Of a DNA stretch of 64,000 bases, positions 1 to 8,087 are shown in pieces (position 1 is the first letter of the stretch; each line of letters opens with the position of its first letter). The DNA comes from Bacteroidales bacterium (GTDB lineage: Bacteria > Bacteroidota > Bacteroidia > Bacteroidales > JAAYJT01). The translations under genes were made by a program, and so were the position numbers. The notes under the pieces were generated by a model. The model saw nothing but the letters and a program-made list of their open reading frames with translations. It was not told the DNA's origin and searched no databases. The stretch spans positions 1 through 64,000 of the forward strand of contig JACZJK010000011.1 in NCBI GenBank assembly GCA_014860575.1. The letters are read 5' to 3'.

Positions 1-62
1 CCTCACCACCGCGGCCAGACACCGGCAACTTATAAGTTACTGTTTAATGGGTTATTGCTCGA

Positions 63-1358
63 TTAATCCTTAATACACCTGATAGCCAAACCATGGCTTT
101 TGTTCACGGTGCCTCGTCCCATATTGGCGGCGTTGTGAAACATGTTGCGTAACCAGGCGAAATTGCCGACCTGTTCAGTTTGCGTCCAAAACCAGCAATA
201 AGTGCCCATATCCTGGAAATTGGCATTCCAGCCACGCCAGCCACCTGGCAAAGCTGTAAACCCTTTTTCATTGGTGGCTCCTGTATTCGGGCTATTCCAG
301 TGTGTGAACCCTGTTTCCTTTAATTTACCACCGGCAGTTGTGGTTGAGCCAAGAAAGCTTGTCAGTGCTGTAAAATCTGCGTCGCTTGCAACCCGCCATC
401 CTTCCGGACATAATTCTTTGTTACCGTTGGTAGCGGGATTGGTAGCATACCAATTATACAATCCACCGTAAACTTGTTTGTTGGAAATATTGTTGCCATA
501 CCACACATATGCGCCGGTAGTCAGGTTACTCCATGTTGAACCCACCGTGATGTTGGGTATATCGCTTCCATCAGAGTATTTGGTAGTTGCCAGGTTGCGT
601 GCCATCCAAATCTGCGAACCAATAAAAACCACAGGATAGTGATTTCCATCGCCATCTGTGCATGGAACAAACTGGGCAGTGATGGTTTCACTTTTGATTG
701 CCACAAGCGGGATCACAACGGCATAAATATCCGCATAGCAGGTTATCAGCAGCAGATCATCAGTATTGTATTGCATTTCAACCACTCCCCTGCCTGACTT
801 AAATATTGCTTCATGATGCACCGGGTTGTCAGCTATTTTTCTGATCGTCGGATCGTCGTTGGCCGATTCTGTCATTATCAGTTTGCTGCCAAGTTTCATG
901 TTTCCGCTAACAACCTGTAAGTGGTAAAACCCCGTTCTCAATCCTGAAATCTCAAATTCATGAAATCCTTTACCCAACATCACCTTCGAACTGGCAATTG
1001 GTTCTCCACTTAGGTTATATACGCTGATTACATGATCTCCAGGTTCAGATACAGGAAATTTGAAATAGGATATATTCCCTGCTGGATTCGGAAAAAGCAC
1101 AAGTTCGCTTTCCATTGAAGTAACAGGCTCTGTGTTTCCAACAGTTCCAAAAAGGAATAATGTATCCGATCCATTCATCACCAGCGAGGTTTCCTGGGTA
1201 ATGTTGTGAACCTTCACACTATCTACAAAAAGCGCTGCCCCGTTTCCCTCAAAGTTGATGTAATAAAACTGGGCTGAAGCCCCGGGCATGAACACTAAAA
1301 CCAGCATAAAAACCAGCAAATGCTTTCTCGGAAAAAAGCTCATCTTCATTGTTTTCAT
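63..1358 (-). CDS. Secreted FISUMP-domain protein
   Basis: About 431 aa if started at the ATG at 1358, which puts a hydrophobic signal peptide (about residues 12-30, ending GASAQ) right at the N-terminus; the longer reading frame adds 19 residues ahead of it. Residues about 84-162 look like a T9SS type A sorting domain (FPNPAGN, VYNLSGEPI, GLRTGFYHLQV), but it is internal. The C-terminal half (about 240-431) is a FISUMP domain: CTDGDGNHYPVVFIGSQIWM, YGGLYNWYA, CPEGWRVASDADF, GGWRG. This order (signal peptide, sorting-like domain, FISUMP) is one I know from Bacteroidota surface proteins, so the internal sorting-like domain probably does not act in secretion. Function is unknown; extracellular or surface location is inferred. 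It is divergent from the next gene, with about 180 bp between the starts. Confidence 0.85.
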   Translation of the reverse strand: MKTMKMSFFPRKHLLVFMLVLVFMPGASAQFYYINFEGNGAALFVDSVKVHNITQETSLVMNGSDTLFLFGTVGNTEPVTSMESELVLFPNPAGNISYFKFPVSEPGDHVISVYNLSGEPIASSKVMLGKGFHEFEISGLRTGFYHLQVVSGNMKLGSKLIMTESANDDPTIRKIADNPVHHEAIFKSGRGVVEMQYNTDDLLLITCYADIYAVVIPLVAIKSETITAQFVPCTDGDGNHYPVVFIGSQIWMARNLATTKYSDGSDIPNITVGSTWSNLTTGAYVWYGNNISNKQVYGGLYNWYATNPATNGNKELCPEGWRVASDADFTALTSFLGSTTTAGGKLKETGFTHWNSPNTGATNEKGFTALPGGWRGWNANFQDMGTYCWFWTQTEQVGNFAWLRNMFHNAANMGRGTVNKSHGLAIRCIKD

Positions 1359-1502
1359 ATCAATATGAGTTTGGGTGGTCGTTCCAATTACTTTAAATTG
1401 ATTGACTTTGAACACTTTTCAAACTTAATGCTAACAAAATTACAAAAAATCTGCTGTGTGCAATAGCGTTGCTGCAGAATAGCGTACTTCAATCAATTCC
1501 GC

Positions 1503-1510
1503 TACCTTTG
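1503..1510 (+). promoter_or_regulatory. Candidate -7 box TACCTTTG
   Basis: Matches the Bacteroidota TAnnTTTG box, 30 bp before the ATG at 1541. No TTG is seen at the expected upstream distance, so this is a half-supported promoter. Confidence 0.4.
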
Positions 1511-1540
1511 CTTTCTTGTTTAATCTTCTATTCTAAGGGA

Positions 1541-2554
1541 ATGCTGAAACTTACTTTGCTCTGTTTTTGCTTTTTGCCTGTCATGTCAATCCAATATTTT
1601 CCTGAAGTGTTGGCTTTACCGGTCAATAAATCCTGCCAGGAATTCAGGGTTGATTCCTGGCCGGATCATACTATATCAATAATAACCAGCAGCATTACCG
1701 ATGATTTTGAATCCATCACCATACCACTAAAAAGGGCAGGTAACCTTATACTTCTCGAGGCAATCATTGACAGTGTACCTGGCAATCTGATACTTGATAC
1801 TGGTTCATCCAGGCTTGTGCTGAACAGTATTTACTTCAGGCACAACCGAAAAACGGGGAGCCTGATGGCTGGCGGAATTACCGGATCAACTGGCACTTTA
1901 GCTAGTTCGCGGATTAAAAACCTGCAGATATCGGAAATTAATTTTCAGAACCTTGAAGCAGATATAACAGATCTCGGGCATATTGAAACAGCCAGGAACG
2001 TGAAAGTGCTGGGATTTTTTGGCCTTAATCTGATCTCAGATTTTGAAGTTGTAATTGATCTTTATCGCAGTGTTCTGGAATTGCACCGGCTCGATTTTGG
2101 CGGTAAAAGGCTTGCAACATCAGGAGGTTTGCTATCAACTGATATCAATCTGCCCATACAGGTTTTTGTGGATGTTATTTTTGTTGATGGCTATATTGCT
2201 GACAGAAAGCTCATTTTCTGCATTGATACTGGCGCAGAGAGCAATGTTCTTGGTAGTCACCTGCCAAACAAGGTTCTCAGTACTGTGAGCGTTTCTGGAA
2301 GATCGAAGCTTCGCGGTGCGAGAGCCCAGAGCGTTGAAGTACTGTATGGATCAATGAATGATTTCTCTCTGGGTAAATCCCACTTTTCGGAAATGAACAC
2401 TATTATTACCAATCTGAACTCCATGAGCAATACCTATGGTGTTCGCATTGATGGAATGCTGGGTTGCGATTTCCTTGAAAAAGGAGTGTTTATTATAAAC
2501 TTCCGGCAAAAAAAACTTGGTATTGTATTTAATAAGAACGATAAAAATGAATAA
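1541..2554 (+). CDS. Secreted retropepsin-like (clan AA) aspartic protease
   Basis: 337 aa from the ATG at 1541, chosen because the signal-peptide-like stretch (LTLLCFCFLPVMS) then begins at residue 2. Two aspartic-protease half-sites are visible: LILDTGSSRLVL (Asp86) and FCIDTGAESNVLG (Asp229), so one chain carries both catalytic lobes. The C-terminus has the family-type ending (GMLGCDFLEKGVFIINFRQKK). The protein is probably exported to the periplasm or cell surface; the substrate is unknown. Its TAA overlaps the next start (ATG at 2547) by 8 bp, so the two genes are likely translationally coupled and work together. The fold call is good; activity is inferred from the intact DTG motifs. Confidence 0.8.
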   Translation: MLKLTLLCFCFLPVMSIQYFPEVLALPVNKSCQEFRVDSWPDHTISIITSSITDDFESITIPLKRAGNLILLEAIIDSVPGNLILDTGSSRLVLNSIYFRHNRKTGSLMAGGITGSTGTLASSRIKNLQISEINFQNLEADITDLGHIETARNVKVLGFFGLNLISDFEVVIDLYRSVLELHRLDFGGKRLATSGGLLSTDINLPIQVFVDVIFVDGYIADRKLIFCIDTGAESNVLGSHLPNKVLSTVSVSGRSKLRGARAQSVEVLYGSMNDFSLGKSHFSEMNTIITNLNSMSNTYGVRIDGMLGCDFLEKGVFIINFRQKKLGIVFNKNDKNE

Positions 2555-3986
2555 ACTCCTGAAATATTTTGTGTTAATAATTGCCCTTTGCTACACAAAC
2601 TTGATTTGGGGGCAAACAGAGCCGGAAAAAGCCGGAAAAATGATTGATGGAAGATTTGTCCTTAACATCAATCTTAACTGGAACAATGAGGAAAGAGCAC
2701 GGTTTGCTGAGTTGTATGATCTCGACAGCCTGATAGTCAGTGCTATTTTTAACGAGCAAATGGATTTTATTAACGACAGTACCGAATGGATCGTCAGGAC
2801 TGTCAGAAAAGGTCAGTTGGAATTATCAAAAGACTTCGGCAAAGACTCAGACGCACATCTTGAATACATTTTATTCTCAGGGCAACGGGATCATGCTAAG
2901 CCTCCGCCACCGGTCAGCATACCAGCGAATTATGGCCGAAACAGTTTTACTTCTGCTGAAGTTTTTAACTATCATGATGGTCTGGCCTGTTTCTTACTTC
3001 CTGACCAAAATAAAGCCAGATCAGTTTTTTTATCGGGCTCCTTTAATCAATGGAGCACCATGCAACTTCCTATGCAAAAAACTGAAAAGGGATGGGAAGT
3101 CTGCCTGCAGCTTCCGGCTGGCAAGCATTACTATAAATTTATTGTTGACGGAAACTGGATGTACGACCCAAACAACAAGCTGAAAGAAAAAGACGGACAC
3201 CGCAGCTATAACTCTGTGGTATATTGCTACAACCATGTTTTCACGTTGGCCAATGAAAGCAATGCCCGGAGGGTAACGGTGGCAGGTAGCTTCAATTCCT
3301 GGAATCAAAGAGAGCTTGATATGAAAAGGACCCCGGCAGGATGGGAGCTTCCATTATATCTGCGGGAAGGAACACATGCCTATAAATTCATTGTTGATGG
3401 CCGGTGGATCAATGATCCCGCTAACCCTTATGTACGGCCTGATGGCTCGGGCAATTACAATTCATTTTTAGGAATAGGCGACACACTTGTTTTTAAACTT
3501 AAAAATTATCCTGAGGCCGGGTCAGTTATACTTACCGGCAGTTTTAACGCCTGGAACACAGGCGAATTATTAATGGAAAAGAAAGCTGGTATTTGGCAAT
3601 TGCCCTACGTGCTTGCAGCGGGCAATTACGAATACAAGCTTATTGTGGATGGCCGTTGGATCGCTGATCCGCTTAATCCTTTTACAACAGGCGAAGGCGA
3701 CTATGTTAATTCTTTTGTGGCATTCAAGCCAAACCATGTTTTTAAGTTACAGGGTTTCACCGATGCGAACCATGTTATTGTTGCAGGAAGTTTCAATGGC
3801 TGGCATACAAAGCAATACCGTATGGTATTCAGGGATGGGGAATGGGTTTTTCCTGTTAATCTGGCTTATGGCAGACACAGCTACAAATTCATCGTGGACG
3901 GTGAATGGATACTCGACCCAGCCAACCCACTGTGGGAAGAAAACGAATTTGGTGGCGGCAATTCGGTTCTCTGGATAGAACAATGA
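2547..3986 (+). CDS. Secreted protein with four AMPK/CBM48-type glycogen-binding modules
   Basis: 479 aa from the ATG at 2547, with a signal peptide ending near IWGQ. After a unique N-terminal region of about 140 residues come four tandem modules of about 82 residues. Each has the same plan: V-x-GSFN-x-W, then GW-x-LP, then a Y-K-F/L-IVDG-x-W-x-DP-x-NP core and a closing NS. The cores are YYKFIVDGNWMYDP, AYKFIVDGRWINDP, EYKLIVDGRWIADP and SYKFIVDGEWILDP. This is the early-set/CBM48 (AMPK glycogen-binding) signature. No catalytic domain is seen. The likely role is binding alpha-glucan or acting as a scaffold outside the cytoplasm (inferred). It overlaps the upstream protease gene by 8 bp. Confidence 0.85.
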   Translation: MNKLLKYFVLIIALCYTNLIWGQTEPEKAGKMIDGRFVLNINLNWNNEERARFAELYDLDSLIVSAIFNEQMDFINDSTEWIVRTVRKGQLELSKDFGKDSDAHLEYILFSGQRDHAKPPPPVSIPANYGRNSFTSAEVFNYHDGLACFLLPDQNKARSVFLSGSFNQWSTMQLPMQKTEKGWEVCLQLPAGKHYYKFIVDGNWMYDPNNKLKEKDGHRSYNSVVYCYNHVFTLANESNARRVTVAGSFNSWNQRELDMKRTPAGWELPLYLREGTHAYKFIVDGRWINDPANPYVRPDGSGNYNSFLGIGDTLVFKLKNYPEAGSVILTGSFNAWNTGELLMEKKAGIWQLPYVLAAGNYEYKLIVDGRWIADPLNPFTTGEGDYVNSFVAFKPNHVFKLQGFTDANHVIVAGSFNGWHTKQYRMVFRDGEWVFPVNLAYGRHSYKFIVDGEWILDPANPLWEENEFGGGNSVLWIEQ

Positions 3987-4111
3987 ACTAGCAACGTTAG
4001 CAAGAAGCTAATCCGGCTCATACCTTTCAATGTATTAGAACAATGATTTGCTTGTAGTGGAGAACCATTTCTGCCTATATAAAATCATTACACTATCCTC
4101 GCATCCATACA

Positions 4112-4272
4112 GGTGCAGAGCTCCGTACTATTTGTAGAAATAGCAATTAAAATCTTAATTGAAGGTGCAGCGCACCGAAATATATCTTCGACCAGAGATT
4201 AATGTTGCGGTGCGCTGCACCTTTAAAGCCTTACAAACTTCTTCCTCTACAAATATTTCGGTGCGCTGCACC
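4112..4272. repeat. Cluster of four REP-like palindromes
   Basis: Within a 370-bp spacer (3987-4359) that otherwise holds no gene there are three copies of the 13-mer GGTGCAGCGCACC or its complement (4164-4176 forward, 4209-4221 and 4260-4272 reverse) and a degenerate forward copy (GGTGCAGAGCTCC, 4112-4124). Each perfect copy forms a 5-bp stem with a 3-nt loop. TTTGTAGAAAT (4131-4141) and CTACAAATATTTC (4247-4259) next to the units are also inverted copies of each other. A further variant lies at 37179-37191. No transposase is nearby. Confidence 0.75.
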
Positions 4273-4326
4273 TATAGTTGTCATTCCCGGATACATCCAG
4301 CCAAACCAAGCTGCCATTATTTTCAG

Positions 4327-4334
4327 TAATTTTG
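4327..4334 (+). promoter_or_regulatory. Candidate -7 box TAATTTTG for uvrA
   Basis: TAnnTTTG match 25 bp before the uvrA ATG. No clear -33 TTG at the usual spacing. Confidence 0.4.
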
Positions 4335-4359
4335 CAGACTTTTTAGAGGCGCCATATCC

Positions 4360-7227
4360 ATGAGGGAAGAAATTGTAAAATCTGTAAAGTCAGAAGAAAT
4401 AAACAAAAGTGAAGAACTCATTGAGGTGCTGGGAGCGCGTGTGCACAATCTCAAAAACATTGATGTTTCTATTCCCCGAAACAAACTGGTTGTGATCACA
4501 GGTTTGAGCGGCAGCGGTAAATCTTCTCTTGCATTTGATACCATTTATGCCGAAGGCCAGCGCCGCTATATGGAAACATTTTCCGCTTACGCCAGGCAAT
4601 TCATCGGTAATCTTGAAAGACCCGATGTGGATAAGATCAGCGGTTTGAGCCCTGTGGTTGCTATTGAGCAAAAATCATCCGGTCGCAATCCACGTTCTAC
4701 CGTTGGAACTATCACCGAGATTTATGATTTTTTTCGCTTGTTATTTGCCCGTGTTGCCGATGCCTATTCGCATGTTACCGGTGAACCAATGGTTCGCTAC
4801 ACCGAAGAACAGATTATTGGTCTGATCCAAAAAAAGTTTAGTGAGCAAAATATTATGGTGCTGGCGCCACTTGTAAAAGGCCGCAAAGGACATTACCGAG
4901 AAATGCTTGACAATATGCGCCGCCAGGGCTTTCTGAAGGTTCGAATTGATGGTGAAGTGAAAGAACTCAGCTTTGGCATGCAACTCGACCGCTACAAAAT
5001 CCACGATATCGAGTTAATGATTGATCGCCTGAAGATTAATGAGGCTTCCGGCAGGCGGCTCGCACAATCGGTTCAGACAGCCATGAAACATGGCCGAGGC
5101 TCGCTCCTGGTGATGAGTGAGACAAATAACGAGGTTCAGTATTTCAGTCGTTCCTTGATGGATCCCACCACAGGAATTAGCTATGATGAACCTGAACCCA
5201 ATTCATTTTCCTTCAATTCGCCGTATGGGGCCTGTCCTAAATGCAACGGGCTTGGTGTGATCTCGCAGGCCGATATGAGCCGCATCATGCCCGAGCCCAA
5301 ACGCAGTATCCGCAAAGGCGGACTTGCACCCTTGGGTGAATTCAAACCTACATGGATTTTCAAACAGGTGGAAGGAATTTTGCTGAAACATGGCTATACC
5401 ATGGACACGCCAGTGGGTGAACTTAGCCAGCAAACCCTGGATACGCTTTTTTACGGTTCGCACGAATTGATTAAAGTAAAAAACGAATACCTCGGAGTTA
5501 CAAGCACTTACAACCTTAACTTCGATGGCATCATTAACTTTATCATGAGCCAGGATGCCCTGTCAAACTCGGCGGGAATCAGAAAATGGGCTTCCGGATT
5601 CATGAACAAAGTAGAATGTCCTGAATGCAATGGCAGCAGGCTCAAAAAGGAATCGCTGCATTTCAGGGTGGCAGGCACATCCATTGGTGAGTTGATTGAC
5701 CTTGATTTTATTCACCTTGCAGCATGGGTAAATGAAGTGCTTGAAAAAATTGACGAGCGCCGGCAGGTTGTTGCACGCGAAATCCTCCGGGAAATCAATA
5801 ACCGCATTGAGTTTTTATTGCAAGTCGGATTGGGTTATCTTACCCTGAACCGGCCTGCAGCCAGCCTCAGTGGCGGCGAATCGCAACGGATTCGGCTGGC
5901 CACACAGATCGGGTCGCAACTGGTGGGCGTTTTATATATTCTGGACGAACCCAGTATCGGCCTTCACCAACGTGATAATCAACGGCTCATCAAAGCTTTG
6001 CAGAATTTAAGGGATATTGGAAATTCAGTGTTAGTGGTTGAGCACGACAAGGATATGATCCTGGCTGCCGATCATGTGGTTGACATCGGCCCTGGCGCCG
6101 GGAGGCTTGGCGGCAGGATTGTCGCACAAGGTTCGCCAAAAGAAATGCACGACTGCAATACTATTACCTGCCAGTATCTTAGCGGGAAGAAATCCATAGC
6201 AGTACCGGCACATCGCCGGGCGCCCAATGGCCATCATCTTAAACTCAACGGCGCTACCGGGCATAACCTTAAAAATGTGAATCTGAAAATCCCGCTTGGA
6301 TTGTTTGTTTGCATTACCGGTGTATCGGGCAGCGGCAAGTCATCGCTTATCAACGAAACTTTATTTCCTATTCTCAACCGCCATTTTTACCGCGCCGAGC
6401 AAGAGCCCCTGCCGTATAAGAAAATTGAAGGCATAGACAATATTGACAAAGTGATTGAAATTGACCAATCGCCAATTGGAAAATCACCGCGTTCGAACCC
6501 AGCCACATATACCGGTGTATTTGATGAAATACGAAAGTTGTACACACAATTGCCTGAAGCTAAGATCCGCGGTTATAAACCCGGCCGTTTCTCATTTAAC
6601 GTTAAAGGCGGGCGATGCGAAACCTGCAAAGGCGCCGGAGTAAAAGTTATTGAAATGAATTTCCTGCCCGATGTACATGTGCTTTGCGATACCTGCTATG
6701 GCAAGCGCTACAACCGCGAAACACTGGAAGTCCGCTACAAAGGCAAATCCATCAGCGATGTGCTGGACATGAGCATTAACCAGGCGGTTGAGTTTTTTGA
6801 AAACATCCCTCCTATCGTACACAAGATCAGAACCATCCAGGAAGTTGGCCTGGGATATATAACCCTCGGACAACAAAGCACAACGCTCTCAGGCGGTGAA
6901 GCACAACGGGTAAAACTCTCCACCGAACTTTCGCGTAAAGATACAGGCAAAACCCTGTACATCCTCGACGAACCCACTACCGGCCTGCATTTTGAAGATG
7001 TAAAAGTATTGCTGGATGTGCTGAACCGCCTCATGGAAAAAGGGAATACGATCATCATGATTGAGCACAACATGGAGGTGATCAAAACCGCTGATTACAT
7101 CATTGACATGGGACCCGATGGCGGCGATGCCGGCGGAACCATCGTAACGCAAGGCACCCCGGAAGAAATCATCAGGCAAAACAAAGGATATACGGCGGAG
7201 TTTTTGAAGGAAGAGCTTAAAGTCTGA
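4360..7227 (+). CDS. uvrA: UvrA, excinuclease ABC subunit A
   Basis: 955 aa, the usual UvrA size. It is the damage-recognition ATPase of nucleotide excision repair, acting as a dimer that loads UvrB (encoded at 45179-47209). Walker A1 is GLSGSGKSS (residues 48-56); the first ABC signature is [11 protein letters not shown] (about 502); the second Walker A is GVSGSGKSS (about 655); the second signature is [11 protein letters not shown] (about 843). Zinc-binding cysteines are visible as CPKCNG, CPECNG and the CETCKG...CDTCYG module (about 754-785). Start ATG 4360 gives a short, lysine-rich leader before the first domain. No frameshift or missing motif was seen. It stands alone as a transcription unit between spacers. 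Confidence 0.98.
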   Translation: MREEIVKSVKSEEINKSEELIEVLGARVHNLKNIDVSIPRNKLVVITGLSGSGKSSLAFDTIYAEGQRRYMETFSAYARQFIGNLERPDVDKISGLSPVVAIEQKSSGRNPRSTVGTITEIYDFFRLLFARVADAYSHVTGEPMVRYTEEQIIGLIQKKFSEQNIMVLAPLVKGRKGHYREMLDNMRRQGFLKVRIDGEVKELSFGMQLDRYKIHDIELMIDRLKINEASGRRLAQSVQTAMKHGRGSLLVMSETNNEVQYFSRSLMDPTTGISYDEPEPNSFSFNSPYGACPKCNGLGVISQADMSRIMPEPKRSIRKGGLAPLGEFKPTWIFKQVEGILLKHGYTMDTPVGELSQQTLDTLFYGSHELIKVKNEYLGVTSTYNLNFDGIINFIMSQDALSNSAGIRKWASGFMNKVECPECNGSRLKKESLHFRVAGTSIGELIDLDFIHLAAWVNEVLEKIDERRQVVAREILREINNRIEFLLQVGLGYLTLNRPAASLSGGESQRIRLATQIGSQLVGVLYILDEPSIGLHQRDNQRLIKALQNLRDIGNSVLVVEHDKDMILAADHVVDIGPGAGRLGGRIVAQGSPKEMHDCNTITCQYLSGKKSIAVPAHRRAPNGHHLKLNGATGHNLKNVNLKIPLGLFVCITGVSGSGKSSLINETLFPILNRHFYRAEQEPLPYKKIEGIDNIDKVIEIDQSPIGKSPRSNPATYTGVFDEIRKLYTQLPEAKIRGYKPGRFSFNVKGGRCETCKGAGVKVIEMNFLPDVHVLCDTCYGKRYNRETLEVRYKGKSISDVLDMSINQAVEFFENIPPIVHKIRTIQEVGLGYITLGQQSTTLSGGEAQRVKLSTELSRKDTGKTLYILDEPTTGLHFEDVKVLLDVLNRLMEKGNTIIMIEHNMEVIKTADYIIDMGPDGGDAGGTIVTQGTPEEIIRQNKGYTAEFLKEELKV

Positions 7228-7299
7228 TTAGATTTCATAGTCTCAAAAAGTATGATACAGACTTATAGATAAATCGCTTTATATCATAAGGTTATTCCA

Positions 7300-7334
7300 T
7301 TTGTAAACGATTCGATACAAATTGATTATTTTTG
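7300..7334 (+). promoter_or_regulatory. Candidate promoter TTTG-N23-TATTTTTG
   Basis: TTTG at 7300-7303 and TATTTTTG at 7327-7334, 23 bp apart, fit the Bacteroidota -33/-7 pattern (spacing 17-23). The ATG of the LOG-family gene follows 30 bp later. Confidence 0.55.
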
Positions 7335-7364
7335 CCAATTAAATAACGCCGAACACTGAACCCC

Positions 7365-8084
7365 ATGAACCACAACGAATTTAATTCCGAAGATCGTATC
7401 AGGGCTGCATTTACGCAAAAAGACTGGAACGAGATTAAATCCCACGATTCATGGTCGGTTTTTAAGATCATGGCCGAATTTGTTGATGGCTATGAAACAA
7501 TGGGTCGCATCGGGCCTTGTGTGTCAATTTTCGGATCGGCCCGAACCAAACCAAGCCATGCATATTACAAACTGGCTGAGCAGATTGCCTACCTGCTTAC
7601 CAAGAAAGGTTTTGGCATCATCACCGGTGGTGGCCCCGGAATCATGGAAGCTGCGAATAAGGGCGCTCATTATGGCGGAGGCAAATCGGTGGGACTGAAC
7701 ATCGTGCTCCCGCATGAGCAGTATTCTAATCCTTTTATTGATCCAGATAAACTCATCAATTTTGATTATTTCTTTGTCCGCAAAGTCATGTTCATGCGTT
7801 ACGCCCAAGGCTATATTGTGCTTCCCGGTGGCTTCGGTACACTTGATGAATTGTTTGAAGCAATAACTTTAATACAAACGCATAAACTGGTCAGTTTCCC
7901 AATAGTTCTCGTAGTAAAATCCTATTGGGAAGGTTTACTTGCCTGGATCGAGGAACGCTTGCTCGAAGAACAGAAGATCAGCCCGCAGGATATGAACCTG
8001 TTTTCGCTGGTTGATACGGCGGAAGAAGCGGTTCAGAAAATTGAAGAGTTCTACGAAAAATACGCGCTGAAGCCGAATTTCTAA
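7365..8084 (+). CDS. LOG-family (TIGR00730) Rossmann-fold protein, likely nucleotide 5'-monophosphate phosphoribohydrolase
   Basis: 239 aa. The two family motifs are present: GGGPGIMEAANKGA (about residues 87-100) and PGGFGTLDELFEA (about 152-164), which form the nucleotide-binding and hydrolytic site. Proteins of this family, often misnamed lysine decarboxylases, release free base from nucleoside monophosphates such as cytokinin ribotides. The N-terminal 30 residues before VSIFGSAR are an extension seen in the longer subgroup. It has its own candidate promoter and converges on the minus-strand FG-GAP gene with only 3 bp between the stop codons. Family call is strong; substrate is not known. 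Confidence 0.92.
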   Translation: MNHNEFNSEDRIRAAFTQKDWNEIKSHDSWSVFKIMAEFVDGYETMGRIGPCVSIFGSARTKPSHAYYKLAEQIAYLLTKKGFGIITGGGPGIMEAANKGAHYGGGKSVGLNIVLPHEQYSNPFIDPDKLINFDYFFVRKVMFMRYAQGYIVLPGGFGTLDELFEAITLIQTHKLVSFPIVLVVKSYWEGLLAWIEERLLEEQKISPQDMNLFSLVDTAEEAVQKIEEFYEKYALKPNF

Positions 8085-8087
8085 GAC

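Noticed and set aside
84-1106. Internal T9SS-like domain of the FISUMP protein as a novel secretion signal
   Set aside because: This order of domains is one I recall from other Bacteroidota FISUMP proteins, so it is not new; function in sorting is doubtful because it is not C-terminal.
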